From the NCBI GenBank assembly GCA_965116445.1, contig OZ220688.1, forward strand, positions 806,001 through 870,000: a DNA stretch of 64,000 nucleotides. Direction: 5' to 3'. The translations under genes and the position numbers were made by a program. This document shows, one piece after another, positions 49,840 through 59,976 of the stretch. Within the stretch, counting starts at the first letter, position 1, and each line of letters opens with the position of its first letter. Source of the DNA: Multivorans sp965116445. Lineage in GTDB: Bacteria > Acidobacteriota > Thermoanaerobaculia > Multivoradales > Multivoraceae. The notes below the pieces were generated by a model that did not search any database, was not told the origin of the DNA, and worked only from the letters and a program-made list of their open reading frames with translations.

Positions 49840-52800
49840 TCAGCCGCGGCCGCGGCCGACCGCCATGCGCACCTCGCGATCCTTCGCCCCGGACTTCAGT
49901 TCGACCTTGATCGACTGGACCTCCTTCGAAGTCAGGGGTGCGCCGGTGGAGTAGCCGAGCATGTACTGGCTGCGGAGCTCATTGCCGATGTGCCCGTAGG
50001 CCCAGAGCACGGCGTCCATGCTGCCGACGTAGTAGACGCGCCCGCCGCTCGCCTTGGCGATCGCCTCCATGTCGGGCTTCCGGGGTCCCCGGTTCCAGGG
50101 ATCCTCGCCCTGGATCATGTTGATCACGTAGATCGGCACGCCGGTGTTCCCGGCGGTCCTGAACGTCCTGCGATAGCCGGCCTGGCTACCGTAGTCGTCG
50201 CCGTCCGTCAGGACGACGAGGGCGCGACGGCCCTGGTCGCGGGCGAGATGGACGAGGCTGAACTCCATCGCATCGTAGAGGGCGGTGTAACCGTCGGCCC
50301 GGATGTCCTTCAGACTGCCGATCAGGTCTGCTACGTCGGCCGTCGTGTCGGAGACAAGCCGCGGGCGGGTGTCGAAGTCGACGAGGAACGCCTGGTCGAG
50401 CCTGGTCAGGGTGTTGCCGAGGAAGCGGGCGGCCGCACTGCGCACGTCCGGCATCAGGGCCCACATGCTCTGGGAGCTGTCGACGGCGAGGCCCAGCACC
50501 AGGGGCACGTCCTCGGCGACCGCGAAGCGCTCGATCGGGATCTGGCTGCGAGCGCCGCGGAGGACGAAGTCTTCCCGGTTCAACGTGGTGATCGGCTTGC
50601 CCTCCTCGTCGTTGACGACGACGTACACCTCGACCAGGTTGACGATCGTCTCGGCAACGGGGTTGTCGGACGACAGGAACTCGACGTCTTCGATCATCGA
50701 GCCGTCCTCGAGATAGACGGCGATGCGGGCGAAGTCGGCGCCCGGCATGACGGGGCCCGGAAGGACCGTTCGGAAGGGGGCCCTGGTCATCGTGGCCGCC
50801 AGCCGGTCGTTGCGGTAGAACTCCACGCGGTCGAGCCGGCGTCCGGCGACGAGTTCGACCTGCGCTTCGATCGCGTAGCTCCCTCCGGCCCGGGCTTCGA
50901 CGGAGGCGATGGCGATCTCGGTGTTCCGCTGCGGCTGGTTGATTGGCAGTTCGTCTTCGTCGAGTCGCCTGCCCGCGCGGTCGTAGCCGACGATACGCAC
51001 GACGTGGGGGACCGCTTCGGGTCCGAGGTCGATCCGGGTCGCAAAGGGCTTCCGCTTGTCGTCGAAAACGAGTTCGTCGTCGAAGTAGAACTCGACGCGC
51101 CGCACGACCTCGCTCGTCGTCACCGTAGCGAAGAGCTTCTTCCCCGTGAGTCCCGACCGTTCGCCGCGTGGAGGAACCAGACGCACCCAGTTGCCCTGCG
51201 GCGCCGCGTCCTCGTTGTCGGGACCGCCAGTCCAGCCGGCGCGCCGGGCAGCGGACCGCGCCTCCGCGAGGATCGCGGCTTCGGTGACTTCGGCTGAACC
51301 CCTTCCACCGGATCCGTCCGGGGCCAGCAGCTCGATATCGCTCCGTTCGTCCAGGGGATGACGTCCCTGCTCGAGGAAGGTGACGTGCCAGCGGTCGTTT
51401 CGCAGGTCCTCGACCATCAGGACCAGCTCGTCGATCGCTGTCGGCAGGTTCAGCAGCGTTCGGAACCGCCAGGTCCCGCCGCCGAGATCGGCGCCCGCGC
51501 CGGACCGGTGAACCTTGAGGGGAGGCGCGTCGAGACCCCTGCCGTAGATCGTGGCGCGCAGGGCGTCGCTCGATGCCGGGGGCCGGTCGCCGAGGTCGGC
51601 GAGACCGTCGATGGTGACCAGTTCGGCGGGCGCACCACCGTCGGCGGTGGACGCGATGCCCTGCGGCAGCAGCACGCCGCGGAGGGTGAGTTCCGTGCTG
51701 CCGGCGGTGTCGGCGCCATCGCCGCCGTACGCCATCGCCTCGAGTGCCCGACTGGCGCGCAGGCCTACCAGGTCCGTGGGCGCCGCGATCGTGGCCCAAC
51801 GGCGAGCGGTCACGTCGGGCGGCGGTCCGCCGGAGGAGGAAGCGATGCGCACGTTGACCGGATGGGTCGCTCCGTCGCGAGGCCCCGCCGAGTTGTAGAG
51901 CACTCGCCACGACTCGCCGAGGCGCTCCAGCGCGGTGGTCAGTTCGTCCGCGGCGGTCAGCACCCGGCCGCCGCTGGTCCGGGCGAACTCCTCGGAGTGC
52001 GAACGGTGACCGGGGAAGAGATCCGCGATCTCCGCCGTGGCGGGCGCGGCGTGAAGCGGGTAGACGCGCCAGCCCAGGGCGGCAACCGCTCGCGCCAGAC
52101 TTCGCTGCTGACGCTGTTCGCTGACGGCGGCACGCTCGAAGGCCGGGGTCGGCCCTCCGAGCATTCGCTGCGCGAAGGCGTCGGCGTTCAGATCCATGCC
52201 GTCGCGCACGAGGAGCAGGGCTCTGGGTGGCCCCCGGGTCCACGAGGTCAGGCGCAACGACTCGAGCAGGCCCGACCGCTGCCGATCCAGGGTGTCCAGT
52301 TCCTGCAGAAAGCCCTCCAGAAGGTCGGCTGTCCGGAGACCGTCCGCGTTCGGGTCGCCGGAACGGGCAGCGGCGGCAGCCTTCATTTCCCGGCGCAGCG
52401 TGAGGACGCCTCCGGCCTCGTGTGCGCGTTCTGCGACCTCGACCGCGGCCTGACGGAGTTCGCCAGCGTCCCTGGTGGGCTCCAGGACGACCTCGACGAT
52501 CCGGTCGCTGGTGACCACCTCGACATCGCCGAGGGCCACGAGCTGCTCGGCCACCTCGCCAAGGGCCGTAGCGGCCGCCTCCACGCCCCCCGGTGTCGAG
52601 GCGGGCAGGTCGAAGTAGATGACGATGCGCCAGCGGTCGGCAACCGGGTCCACCGCAAGCACCTGGCGCCTTTCGCCGTTCTCCAGGACCGCGACGGTTC
52701 CGGCGTCCGGCCGCACCGCCGGAGCGGAGGAGACCTGAAAGATGATCTCGCTCTCGCGGCTCAGGACCTGAGCGTCAGCCGGTTCGGGACCTGGGAACAT

Positions 52801-52896
52801 CGCCAGGGCGGCAAGGGCAGGCACGGTGCGGTACCGGCCGAGCGTTGGTGCTCTCGACCTGGCCCGGATCACGGCATCGTTGGGCAGAGGCTTCAC
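49840..52896 (-). CDS. VWFA-related acidobacterial-type protein 1
   Basis: 1018 residues with a signal-like N-terminus (ALAALAMFPGPEPADAQ). A first degenerate VWA-like region (about 50-400) precedes beta-rich repeats (about 590-770) with FYFDDELVFDD and FYRNDRLAAT. The C-terminal VWA domain (about 800-1000) has the metal-ion-dependent adhesion site DSSQSM, a distal T in DGYTALYDA and DGDD in VVLTDGDDYG. The layout matches the VWFA-related Acidobacterial domain family (TIGR03436), whose role is unknown. It lies 7 nt after its paralogue and was probably born from it by duplication. Confidence 0.85.
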   Translation of the reverse strand: MKPLPNDAVIRARSRAPTLGRYRTVPALAALAMFPGPEPADAQVLSRESEIIFQVSSAPAVRPDAGTVAVLENGERRQVLAVDPVADRWRIVIYFDLPASTPGGVEAAATALGEVAEQLVALGDVEVVTSDRIVEVVLEPTRDAGELRQAAVEVAERAHEAGGVLTLRREMKAAAAARSGDPNADGLRTADLLEGFLQELDTLDRQRSGLLESLRLTSWTRGPPRALLLVRDGMDLNADAFAQRMLGGPTPAFERAAVSEQRQQRSLARAVAALGWRVYPLHAAPATAEIADLFPGHRSHSEEFARTSGGRVLTAADELTTALERLGESWRVLYNSAGPRDGATHPVNVRIASSSGGPPPDVTARRWATIAAPTDLVGLRASRALEAMAYGGDGADTAGSTELTLRGVLLPQGIASTADGGAPAELVTIDGLADLGDRPPASSDALRATIYGRGLDAPPLKVHRSGAGADLGGGTWRFRTLLNLPTAIDELVLMVEDLRNDRWHVTFLEQGRHPLDERSDIELLAPDGSGGRGSAEVTEAAILAEARSAARRAGWTGGPDNEDAAPQGNWVRLVPPRGERSGLTGKKLFATVTTSEVVRRVEFYFDDELVFDDKRKPFATRIDLGPEAVPHVVRIVGYDRAGRRLDEDELPINQPQRNTEIAIASVEARAGGSYAIEAQVELVAGRRLDRVEFYRNDRLAATMTRAPFRTVLPGPVMPGADFARIAVYLEDGSMIEDVEFLSSDNPVAETIVNLVEVYVVVNDEEGKPITTLNREDFVLRGARSQIPIERFAVAEDVPLVLGLAVDSSQSMWALMPDVRSAAARFLGNTLTRLDQAFLVDFDTRPRLVSDTTADVADLIGSLKDIRADGYTALYDAMEFSLVHLARDQGRRALVVLTDGDDYGSQAGYRRTFRTAGNTGVPIYVINMIQGEDPWNRGPRKPDMEAIAKASGGRVYYVGSMDAVLWAYGHIGNELRSQYMLGYSTGAPLTSKEVQSIKVELKSGAKDREVRMAVGRGRG

Positions 52897-52903
52897 GTCG
52901 TAT

Positions 52904-55900
52904 CTACCGCACCTCGCGGCCCTCGATCGTTCGGGCGCTCACCCCGTTGCGCGTCAGTTCCACGTTGACCTGCCGCCAGTTCGGCCCGCCCGGCTCCTCC
53001 TTCGGGTAGTAGGTGAGGAGGTAGTGGCTGCGGAGTTCGCGGCTGATCGAAGCGAAGATCGGGGCCAGGTCCTCGTCGTGACGCACGTAGTAGACGCGGC
53101 CGCCGCCCGCTCTCGCCATGCGTTCCAGCTTGCTGACGAAGGTACGAGTACTGAAGCTGCGCCCGTCCGTGCGCGCCGCCTCGTCGTTCATCAGCACGAG
53201 GTAGACCGGAACGCGAGCGCGCCGGGCCTGTTCCAGGCTCTGCCGGAAGGCGGCGTCGGAGTCCTGGTCGTCGCCGTCGTAGAAGACGACCAGGGCCTTG
53301 CGGCCGCGGAGGCCCTCGAGTTGGTCCAGAGCCAGGGAAAGCGCGCCCCACACCGCGGTGCGGCCCCGGGGCCGCAACGAGCCGATGCCGCCGCGCACCG
53401 CGTTCAGGTTGTACGTGGCGGCGCGGACCAGCCGCGCTTCCGTGCCAAAACCGACCAGGAACGCGCGGTCGCGTCTCGCCTCCAGGGAGTCGAGAAACGC
53501 GGTGGCGGCGCGCTTGACGTCCGGCATGCGCAGGAACAGGCTGCTCGAGGTGTCGATCGCCAGGCCGAGGGTCAGGGGGAGATCGAAGGCGACCCGAAAC
53601 GACTCGAGCTCCTGGGCGCGGTCGTCCTCGAAAACGGAGAAGTCGGCAGCGGAGAGGTCGCGGACGGGTTGCCCGGAACGATCCGTCGCGACGACGTAGA
53701 GCTGCACCAGTTCGACACCGATCCGGGCCGAGAGGCCGGGCCGGTTGAGGAAGATGACGTCCTCGGCGATGCGGCCGTCGAGCAACTGGGCTTCGACCCG
53801 CAGGAAGGTCTCCGGGTCGCCAACCGGCACGAGAACTTCGCGGCGGAACGGTTCCTCCCGTGCAGTTGCCGCCAGCCTGTCCTTGACGAAGAACCGCATT
53901 TCACCCAGGCGGCTGCCGCGCGGCACCTTGACCTCGGCGGCCATGTTGACGCGACCCGCCTGGGGCCCGTCCTCGGGTTCCGTGATACGCACCCAGAATG
54001 CGTGCGGCGGCTGGTTGACCAGCAGTTCATGGCGGTCGAGTTCCCGGTCCTCGGCGTCGAAGGCGACGGCCTCGACCCGGCCGAGGCGGTCGCCTCGCCC
54101 CAGGTCGATCCGGGCCCGGTATGGCGCCCGGTTGCGGGCCGCCACGCGCCGGCCGTTGTAGTAGAAGATGACCCTTTGCACCCGGTCGGTGAACCCTTCC
54201 AGGACCTCGGCGACGAAGGCGACGCGACCGCGGCTGTCGGTGGGATCCTCGGGCTTCAGGTCGATCGCGCGCGACAGGGTACGTGGTTCGGCTTCCACCG
54301 CCGGGTCCGTCAGGTCGACGAAGTCGACCAGCGCATAGCCCCAGCGCCCGGTCGCGAGATTCTCGGCCAGCACGATCGCGGAGTCGGTACCGGGCGGGAG
54401 CCTGAGGGGCCGCTCGAAGGACAGGTGCTCTCCGTCGGGCGGTCCGAAGGGCTGGCCGTGACTCGTCACGACGCTGCCGTCCTCCCGGTGGAGGCCGGTG
54501 CTGACCCGCCACGATGCGGCCTCGCCCGGCGGTGCGCCATCGGGCGGCACAATCGTGCTGGTCAGGCGTCCGGCCAACCGCTCGGGCGACGTGGACTCGA
54601 TCTGGATCGAGGCAACGACTTCGATACCGCCGCCTCCGCCCTCGAACTCGCTGTCGAGTTCGCCCTCGAAGGCGCGCCGCAGCCGGACCTCAGCCACGGC
54701 GGTTGGCGAACCCGCCCCGGGGACCACGGTCGGCGCGCGGAGTGCGCGGTCTTCATCTCGTGGTCGCAGCTCGAGCGGACCGGCGGCGGTGGCGCTCTCG
54801 GGCAACTCGAACCTCGCCTCGAGACGGCGGGGAAGGCGGTCGATCCACTCCGCGATCTCCAGGCCGTTCGAGAGCACCGCGCCCCCGGTGGCCGCGGCAG
54901 CACCTTCCCAGTCGGCCGGTTGGACGAACAGTGCGAGCTCCTCCTCGACCGTCTGCTGGGCACCGGACCGCGGCCGGTTGAACCGGAGCGTGAAGCCGAC
55001 CGTGACCTCGTTCGAGCTGATGTCGACGCCGTCGTCGTCCTCGGGCGCGAAGGCCACGGGCGCCGCCGTCCAGCCGTAGGCCGCCGCCGTGCGGCCGACG
55101 GGCTCGAGCCCCGGCATGCCGGCTGCCTCCACGGCGAGCGAACCGGCGGTCGGTACGAGTTCCAGGTAGTAGCTCAGCGGATCCGTGGCCAGGCCGTCGC
55201 TGAGCAGTACCAGGTGCCGGCGCGCCACGCGCTCTTCGTCTCCTTCGGCGGTGTCGTCATCCGGGGACGTCAGGGTCCGGAGGGTCGTGCGTCTCAGGTC
55301 CTCGCGGTCGGCCAGAAAGGCAACGAGCCCGTCGATCTGGCGGCTGCGCATCTCTGCCTCATCGCGAAGCGCATCGGTCGCCATCTGCTGGAGCGCGGCT
55401 TCGAGGTCGGCGTTTCCTGCTTCTCCGGCACCACCCGGGCCGCGTTGCGCACGCGAGATTTCGAGCTGCCGCTCACTGGCGAACAGGCGCCGCCTTTCGA
55501 CCAGAGCGCTCGCGGCTTCTTCGCCGACAATGAGTCGGTTCAGCGCGGCTTCGGCCAGTTCAGGATCGCGAGTCGGCGGCAGGATCGTGCGAGCCGAGGG
55601 GTCCGCCACGACGATCTCGAGGCTGCCGGCGGCCAGCAGGGTTTCGAGGTGCCCAAGCAGCGAATTCGCCAGTTTGTGAACGGAGCTGGGCGTGGTCAGA
55701 GCGAAGTCGACATAGACCAGTGTCTGCCAACCATCTTCGGCCGTCGCGATTCCGTCGACCTCTACCGGCTTTCCATCGATCAGGAGTTCCAGTTGCCCGG
55801 ACAGGTCCGCCGCCGACGCGCCGTTCGCCTCGAACGTGACGGTCTGCTGCGCAAGCGCCGCATTCACGCCGCAAGACAAGAACAGAGCCGCCGCCGGCCA

Positions 55901-55918
55901 TCTACCGCATCTCAACAT
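52904..55918 (-). CDS. VWFA-related acidobacterial-type protein 2
   Basis: 1004 residues, the same layout as its neighbour: signal peptide (ALFLSCGVNAALAQ), an N-terminal domain with VYVDFAL and VLLSDGLA that looks like a degenerate VWA, and beta-rich repeats with FYYNGRRVAARNRAPY and FFVKDRLAAT. A C-terminal VWA domain carries the metal site DTSSS, T in GRTAVWGA and DGDD in VVFYDGDDQD. ATG 55918 opens the signal peptide. It follows the DUF1501 gene by 57 nt, so the two may be one transcript. Exported adhesion or scaffold roles are inferred only from the VWA fold. Confidence 0.85.
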   Translation of the reverse strand: MLRCGRWPAAALFLSCGVNAALAQQTVTFEANGASAADLSGQLELLIDGKPVEVDGIATAEDGWQTLVYVDFALTTPSSVHKLANSLLGHLETLLAAGSLEIVVADPSARTILPPTRDPELAEAALNRLIVGEEAASALVERRRLFASERQLEISRAQRGPGGAGEAGNADLEAALQQMATDALRDEAEMRSRQIDGLVAFLADREDLRRTTLRTLTSPDDDTAEGDEERVARRHLVLLSDGLATDPLSYYLELVPTAGSLAVEAAGMPGLEPVGRTAAAYGWTAAPVAFAPEDDDGVDISSNEVTVGFTLRFNRPRSGAQQTVEEELALFVQPADWEGAAAATGGAVLSNGLEIAEWIDRLPRRLEARFELPESATAAGPLELRPRDEDRALRAPTVVPGAGSPTAVAEVRLRRAFEGELDSEFEGGGGGIEVVASIQIESTSPERLAGRLTSTIVPPDGAPPGEAASWRVSTGLHREDGSVVTSHGQPFGPPDGEHLSFERPLRLPPGTDSAIVLAENLATGRWGYALVDFVDLTDPAVEAEPRTLSRAIDLKPEDPTDSRGRVAFVAEVLEGFTDRVQRVIFYYNGRRVAARNRAPYRARIDLGRGDRLGRVEAVAFDAEDRELDRHELLVNQPPHAFWVRITEPEDGPQAGRVNMAAEVKVPRGSRLGEMRFFVKDRLAATAREEPFRREVLVPVGDPETFLRVEAQLLDGRIAEDVIFLNRPGLSARIGVELVQLYVVATDRSGQPVRDLSAADFSVFEDDRAQELESFRVAFDLPLTLGLAIDTSSSLFLRMPDVKRAATAFLDSLEARRDRAFLVGFGTEARLVRAATYNLNAVRGGIGSLRPRGRTAVWGALSLALDQLEGLRGRKALVVFYDGDDQDSDAAFRQSLEQARRARVPVYLVLMNDEAARTDGRSFSTRTFVSKLERMARAGGGRVYYVRHDEDLAPIFASISRELRSHYLLTYYPKEEPGGPNWRQVNVELTRNGVSARTIEGREVR

Positions 55919-55975
55919 CGGTCCGGCCGATTGTGCTGCAAGACGCACGCCATCGTCCCTGGGGACGGCACAGCC

Positions 55976-57454
55976 CTAAGCGACGATCTGGTGGATCGGC
56001 TTCGCGCCTTCGACGCCGACGAGTTTCTGGTCGAGGCCGGCGTGGAAGTAGGAGAGGGCGTTCGGGTCGAGGCCCAACTGCTGGAGGATCGTGGCGTGGA
56101 GGTTCTTCACGTGGAAGCGGTCGACCTCGGCCCGGTTGCCGAGTTCGTCCGTCTCCCCGACGCTGGTGCCGCCCTTGATTCCGCCGCCAGCCATCCACAT
56201 CGTGAAGCCGTAGGCGTTGTGATCGCGGCCGGTGCCTTCCGCGTACTCGGCCGTCGGCTGGCGGCCGAACTCGCCGCCCCAGATGACCAGGGTGCTGTCG
56301 AGCAGACCTCGCTGCTTCAGGTCGCGCAGCAGGCCGGCGATCGGCTTGTCCGTTGCGCCGGCGTGGTACTCGTGGTTCTTGACCAGATCGCCGTGGGCGT
56401 CCCAGTTGTTGTCGTTGTGGTTGCCGCCCGAGTACACCTGAATGAAGCGTACGCCGCGCTCGACCAGCCGGCGGGCGAGCAGGCAACGCCTGCCGAAGTC
56501 CTTCGTGTGGTCCTGGTCGAGGCCGTAGAGGCTCTGGATCTCCTCCGACTCGCCGCCCAGGTCGACGGCTTCCGGCGCGTGCTGCTGCATCCGGTAGGCC
56601 AGTTCGTAGCTTGCGATCCGGGCGGCCAGCTCGCTGTTCTCGGAACGCTCTGCGGCGTGCTCCTCGTTGTACTCGCGCAGCCGATCGAGCAGGCGTCGCT
56701 GCGCCTGACGCGACATGCCGGGCGGCGGGTCGAGCGCCAGGATCGGCGTGCCGCTCGAGCGGATCACCGTGCCCTGGTAGCTGGCCGGCATGTAGCCGCT
56801 CGACCAGTTTTTCGCGCCGCTGATCGGCCCGCCGGTCGGGTCGAGCATGACGACGAAGCCGGGCAGGTTCTCGTTCTCCGTGCCCAGGCCATAGTTGACC
56901 CAGGAGCCGAGAGCGGGGCTGCCGGAGAGGATGCGGCCGCTGTTCATCTGCAGCATGGCGGAGCCGTGAAGCGGCGCATCCGCGGTCATCGAGTGGATGA
57001 AGGCGATGTCGTCGACGCAGCCGCCGAGGTTCGGGAACAGGTCGGACACCCACTTGCCGCACTCGCCGTACTGCTTGAACTGCCACTTCGGGCCCACTAC
57101 CCGGCCCTGGTTCCTCGTGCCGCCGCGGCCCTTCGTGTTGATCTCGATCGTCTTGCCGTCCAGCGGGTAGAGGTCCGGCTTATAGTCGAACGTGTCGACC
57201 TGGCTGGGGCCGCCGTACATGAACAGGAAGATGACGGCCTTGGCGGGTCCGTCGAAGTGGGGCGGCTTGGCGGCCAGGGGGTTCTTCCACTCGCTCACTC
57301 CGTCTGCGCCGACGGTTTGGGCGGCGAGGAAGTTGTCCGTCGACAGCATTCCGGCGAGCGCCACGGAGGTGAAGGCGCCTCCGGCCTCCCAGAGGAACTC
57401 GCGACGGGTCTGGCCGCAGAAGGTGTTGCGGGGGCGATCCGGGTCGTGGGTCAT
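55976..57454 (-). CDS. DUF1501 protein (Tat-exported sulfatase-like)
   Basis: 492 residues with a twin-arginine-type signal (QTRREFLWEAGG) and the alkaline-phosphatase-like DUF1501 fold: FLFMYGGPSQVDTFDYKPDL, IHSMTADAPLHGSAMLQMNSG, WGGEFGRQPT and DHNAYGFTMW. Planctomycetes and acidobacteria pair this family with DUF1549/DUF1553 cytochromes, as here, where the partner gene lies 63 nt upstream. A role in handling sulfated or complex carbohydrates has been proposed for such pairs; the activity is unproven. Confidence 0.9.
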   Translation of the reverse strand: MTHDPDRPRNTFCGQTRREFLWEAGGAFTSVALAGMLSTDNFLAAQTVGADGVSEWKNPLAAKPPHFDGPAKAVIFLFMYGGPSQVDTFDYKPDLYPLDGKTIEINTKGRGGTRNQGRVVGPKWQFKQYGECGKWVSDLFPNLGGCVDDIAFIHSMTADAPLHGSAMLQMNSGRILSGSPALGSWVNYGLGTENENLPGFVVMLDPTGGPISGAKNWSSGYMPASYQGTVIRSSGTPILALDPPPGMSRQAQRRLLDRLREYNEEHAAERSENSELAARIASYELAYRMQQHAPEAVDLGGESEEIQSLYGLDQDHTKDFGRRCLLARRLVERGVRFIQVYSGGNHNDNNWDAHGDLVKNHEYHAGATDKPIAGLLRDLKQRGLLDSTLVIWGGEFGRQPTAEYAEGTGRDHNAYGFTMWMAGGGIKGGTSVGETDELGNRAEVDRFHVKNLHATILQQLGLDPNALSYFHAGLDQKLVGVEGAKPIHQIVA

Positions 57455-57517
57455 CGTTCTTCTCCTTCCTCGAGAGTTGGGCGAGCCAACCCGTTCGAGG
57501 CGCTTTCTCTCACTCTC

Positions 57518-59911
57518 TCAGTCGACATAGGCGAACTCGTTCAGATTCAACAACAGAAGGGAGAAGCTGGCGAACGCGGCCTCCGGGTCGAAGCCCTCCT
57601 CCCGCTCGAGTTCCTCGACCAGGCCGACCCCGCGGGCGACCTCCGCGGTGTTCGGCTGGCGCGCGAGCACGACCTGAAGCGCCTCGGCGACGCGGTCCCC
57701 GAGTGCTCCACCGTCGTCGCCAACGCGGTTCGCCAGCGCCGCCGCCTGCTCGCTCATGAACTCGCCGTTCAGCATGAGCAGCGCTTGCGTCGGCTGGGTC
57801 GTCGTGAAGCGGACCGGGCAGGTCGAATCCGTGTCGGCCATGTCGAGACTCTCGAGCAGCGGGTGCAGCAGGGAGCGCTTCACGTGGATGTAGACGCTCC
57901 GGCGGGATGCCTGTTCCGCGGTTGCCTCACCCCAGGCCTCATCGGGACGCGAGGACGTGGCGAGCACCTCCGCCGGCATCGGCGGGTAGACGCTGGGGCC
58001 TCCGAGTTCCAGGTTGAGCCGGCCGGTCGCGGCCAGAACGGAGTCCCGTATCTCCTCGGCGGTCAGCCGTCTCATGTTGAAGCGGCTGAACAGGTCGTTG
58101 CCGGGGTCGGCTTCAAGCGCCCCGTCGGGCGGGCGCGAGGACATCCGGTAGGCGCGGCTCGTCATGATCAGCCGGTGCATCGCCTTGAGACTCCAGTCCC
58201 TTGCCGTGAACTCGGTGGCCAGCCAGTCGAGCAGCTCGGGATGGGTCGCCTCCTGCCCGAATCGTCCGAAGTCGTTCGGCGTCGGCGACAGGCCGCGGCC
58301 GAAGTGGTACTGCCAAAGGCGGTTTGCCATGACGCGTGAGGTCCGCAGGTTGTCGTCGTCCCCGATCCAGCGCGCCAGGGCGAGGCGGCGTCCGGTCGTG
58401 GGGGAGTCCGGTGCGGGCTCTGCTATGCCCGGATCCGCATTGCCGAGGATCAGGGGAAACCCGGGTTCCACGCGCTCCGCCGGCGCATGCGGGTTGCCAC
58501 GGATCAGCACGTGGGTCGGCGGCGACTCGGGGCCGATTTCCTTCACCCGCAGGACCTCGAGCAGATTCGCGGGCGGACCCTCGACGACCGGGCCGCCGTC
58601 GTCCGCCGTCCCCAGGTCGGCCGGAATCCAGTCCGTGTAGTTCTCGGGCGTCGGCTGGTTGCCGCCGCCGACCTTGTAGGGCGCGATCCCGCGGAAGAAG
58701 GACAGCATCCGGTAGTAGTCGGTCTGCGGAATCGGATCGCCGCGGTGGTTGTGGCAGCGGGCGCAGCCGATCGACATGCCGAGCATCACCCGGGACGTTG
58801 TATCGAGGACGGAGTCGAGATCGTCGTACTGCGCGAGTTCCGTGTCCGTCGGTTCGTCGTCCCAGATCCCGAGGCGCAGATAGCCGGTGGCGATGACCGA
58901 TGCCGCGGTCGGGTTCTCGATCTCGTCTCCGGCGAGCTGGTGGGTCAGGAACTCGTTGTAGGGCATGTCCGCGTTCAGGGCGTCGATCACCCAGTCGCGG
59001 TAGCGCCAGGCGGAGGGCTTCTTGCGGTCCCGCTCGTAGCCGTCCGTCTCCGCGTAGCGGACGAGGTCGAGCCAGTGCCGGCCCCAGCGCTCGCCGTAGT
59101 GCGGCGATGCGAGCAGGCGGTCGATCAGACGTTCCCATGCGTCGGGACGCTGATCCCGCTCGAACGCCTCGACCTCCTTGAGGGTCGGGGGCAGCCCGGT
59201 CAGGTCATACGTCGCGCGGCGGATCAGGGCCCGGCGGTCCGCTGCGGGAGGCGGTTCGAGGCGTGCCGCCTCGATTCGGGCGAGCAGGAAGTTGTCGATC
59301 GGGTTGAGCGGCCAGTCCGAATCCGCCACGGCGGGGACATCCGGGCGCACGAGCGGACGCACGGACCACCACGCGCGGTCCGCGTCCGTGATCTCGAACG
59401 CGTCCTCTGCCGGCGCGACCCCCGTGAGCTCGTCCTCGTCGCCGCCGAAGGGCGCGCCGAGGAGCACCCATTGCCGGATCGATTCGATCTCCGTGTCGGC
59501 CAGCCGACCTGAGGGCGGCATCTGCAGTTGGTCGTCGCTGTACTCGACCGCGTGGAGCAGGAGGCTCAGGGGGGGCTCGGAGGTGGAGATCGCCGGACCC
59601 CGTTCGCCGCCGCGTAGCAGTCCCGCCCTGGTGGTGAGCAGGAAGCCGTTCTCGGCCCGCTCCGGATCCGAGTGGCACATGAAGCAGTTCTGCTCCAGCA
59701 CTGGCCGGACGTTCTCCTCGAACAGCTTGATGCCGTCCGCGGGCGTCTGGGCGGTCTGCGCGCTTGCCGGCGCCGTCGTCAGCAGGACGAACAGCGGCAG
59801 CGTGGCTGCGAGCCACAACAACGGCTGCGACGGCCCAGGCAGGAACGCACAACCCGCTCGGACAGCGGGTCTTCTCCGCTGCGTCGATGCAGACACGATG
59901 CGGTAGATCAT
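57518..59911 (-). CDS. PSD1 / DUF1549 / DUF1553 cytochrome-domain protein
   Basis: 797 residues with a signal peptide (ending TAPASAQ). The planctomycete-type cytochrome c domain has haem site NCFMCHSDPERAENG at about residue 75. DUF1549 follows with FLLARIEAARLEPPP, RRATYDLTGLPPT, WLDLVRYAETDGYERD and a second CxxCH, GCARCHNHRGDP. The C-terminal DUF1553 has SRVMANRLWQYHFGRGL and HPELLDWLA. The family is tied to DUF1501 proteins. It probably carries out an oxidative step in the periplasm; the substrate is unknown. Confidence 0.9.
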   Translation of the reverse strand: MIYRIVSASTQRRRPAVRAGCAFLPGPSQPLLWLAATLPLFVLLTTAPASAQTAQTPADGIKLFEENVRPVLEQNCFMCHSDPERAENGFLLTTRAGLLRGGERGPAISTSEPPLSLLLHAVEYSDDQLQMPPSGRLADTEIESIRQWVLLGAPFGGDEDELTGVAPAEDAFEITDADRAWWSVRPLVRPDVPAVADSDWPLNPIDNFLLARIEAARLEPPPAADRRALIRRATYDLTGLPPTLKEVEAFERDQRPDAWERLIDRLLASPHYGERWGRHWLDLVRYAETDGYERDRKKPSAWRYRDWVIDALNADMPYNEFLTHQLAGDEIENPTAASVIATGYLRLGIWDDEPTDTELAQYDDLDSVLDTTSRVMLGMSIGCARCHNHRGDPIPQTDYYRMLSFFRGIAPYKVGGGNQPTPENYTDWIPADLGTADDGGPVVEGPPANLLEVLRVKEIGPESPPTHVLIRGNPHAPAERVEPGFPLILGNADPGIAEPAPDSPTTGRRLALARWIGDDDNLRTSRVMANRLWQYHFGRGLSPTPNDFGRFGQEATHPELLDWLATEFTARDWSLKAMHRLIMTSRAYRMSSRPPDGALEADPGNDLFSRFNMRRLTAEEIRDSVLAATGRLNLELGGPSVYPPMPAEVLATSSRPDEAWGEATAEQASRRSVYIHVKRSLLHPLLESLDMADTDSTCPVRFTTTQPTQALLMLNGEFMSEQAAALANRVGDDGGALGDRVAEALQVVLARQPNTAEVARGVGLVEELEREEGFDPEAAFASFSLLLLNLNEFAYVD

Positions 59912-59976
59912 ACAGCGTCGGGGAAGGGCGTTGCACCGGAGCCGGCCTTGGGCGGGCGTGTAGACTTGCCGCCGTC

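Noticed and set aside
52826..58339. 1837-codon open frame on the plus strand
   Set aside because: It is the antisense of the two VWA genes and the DUF1501 gene; long antisense frames arise from strong third-position GC bias. The translation has no domain or signal.
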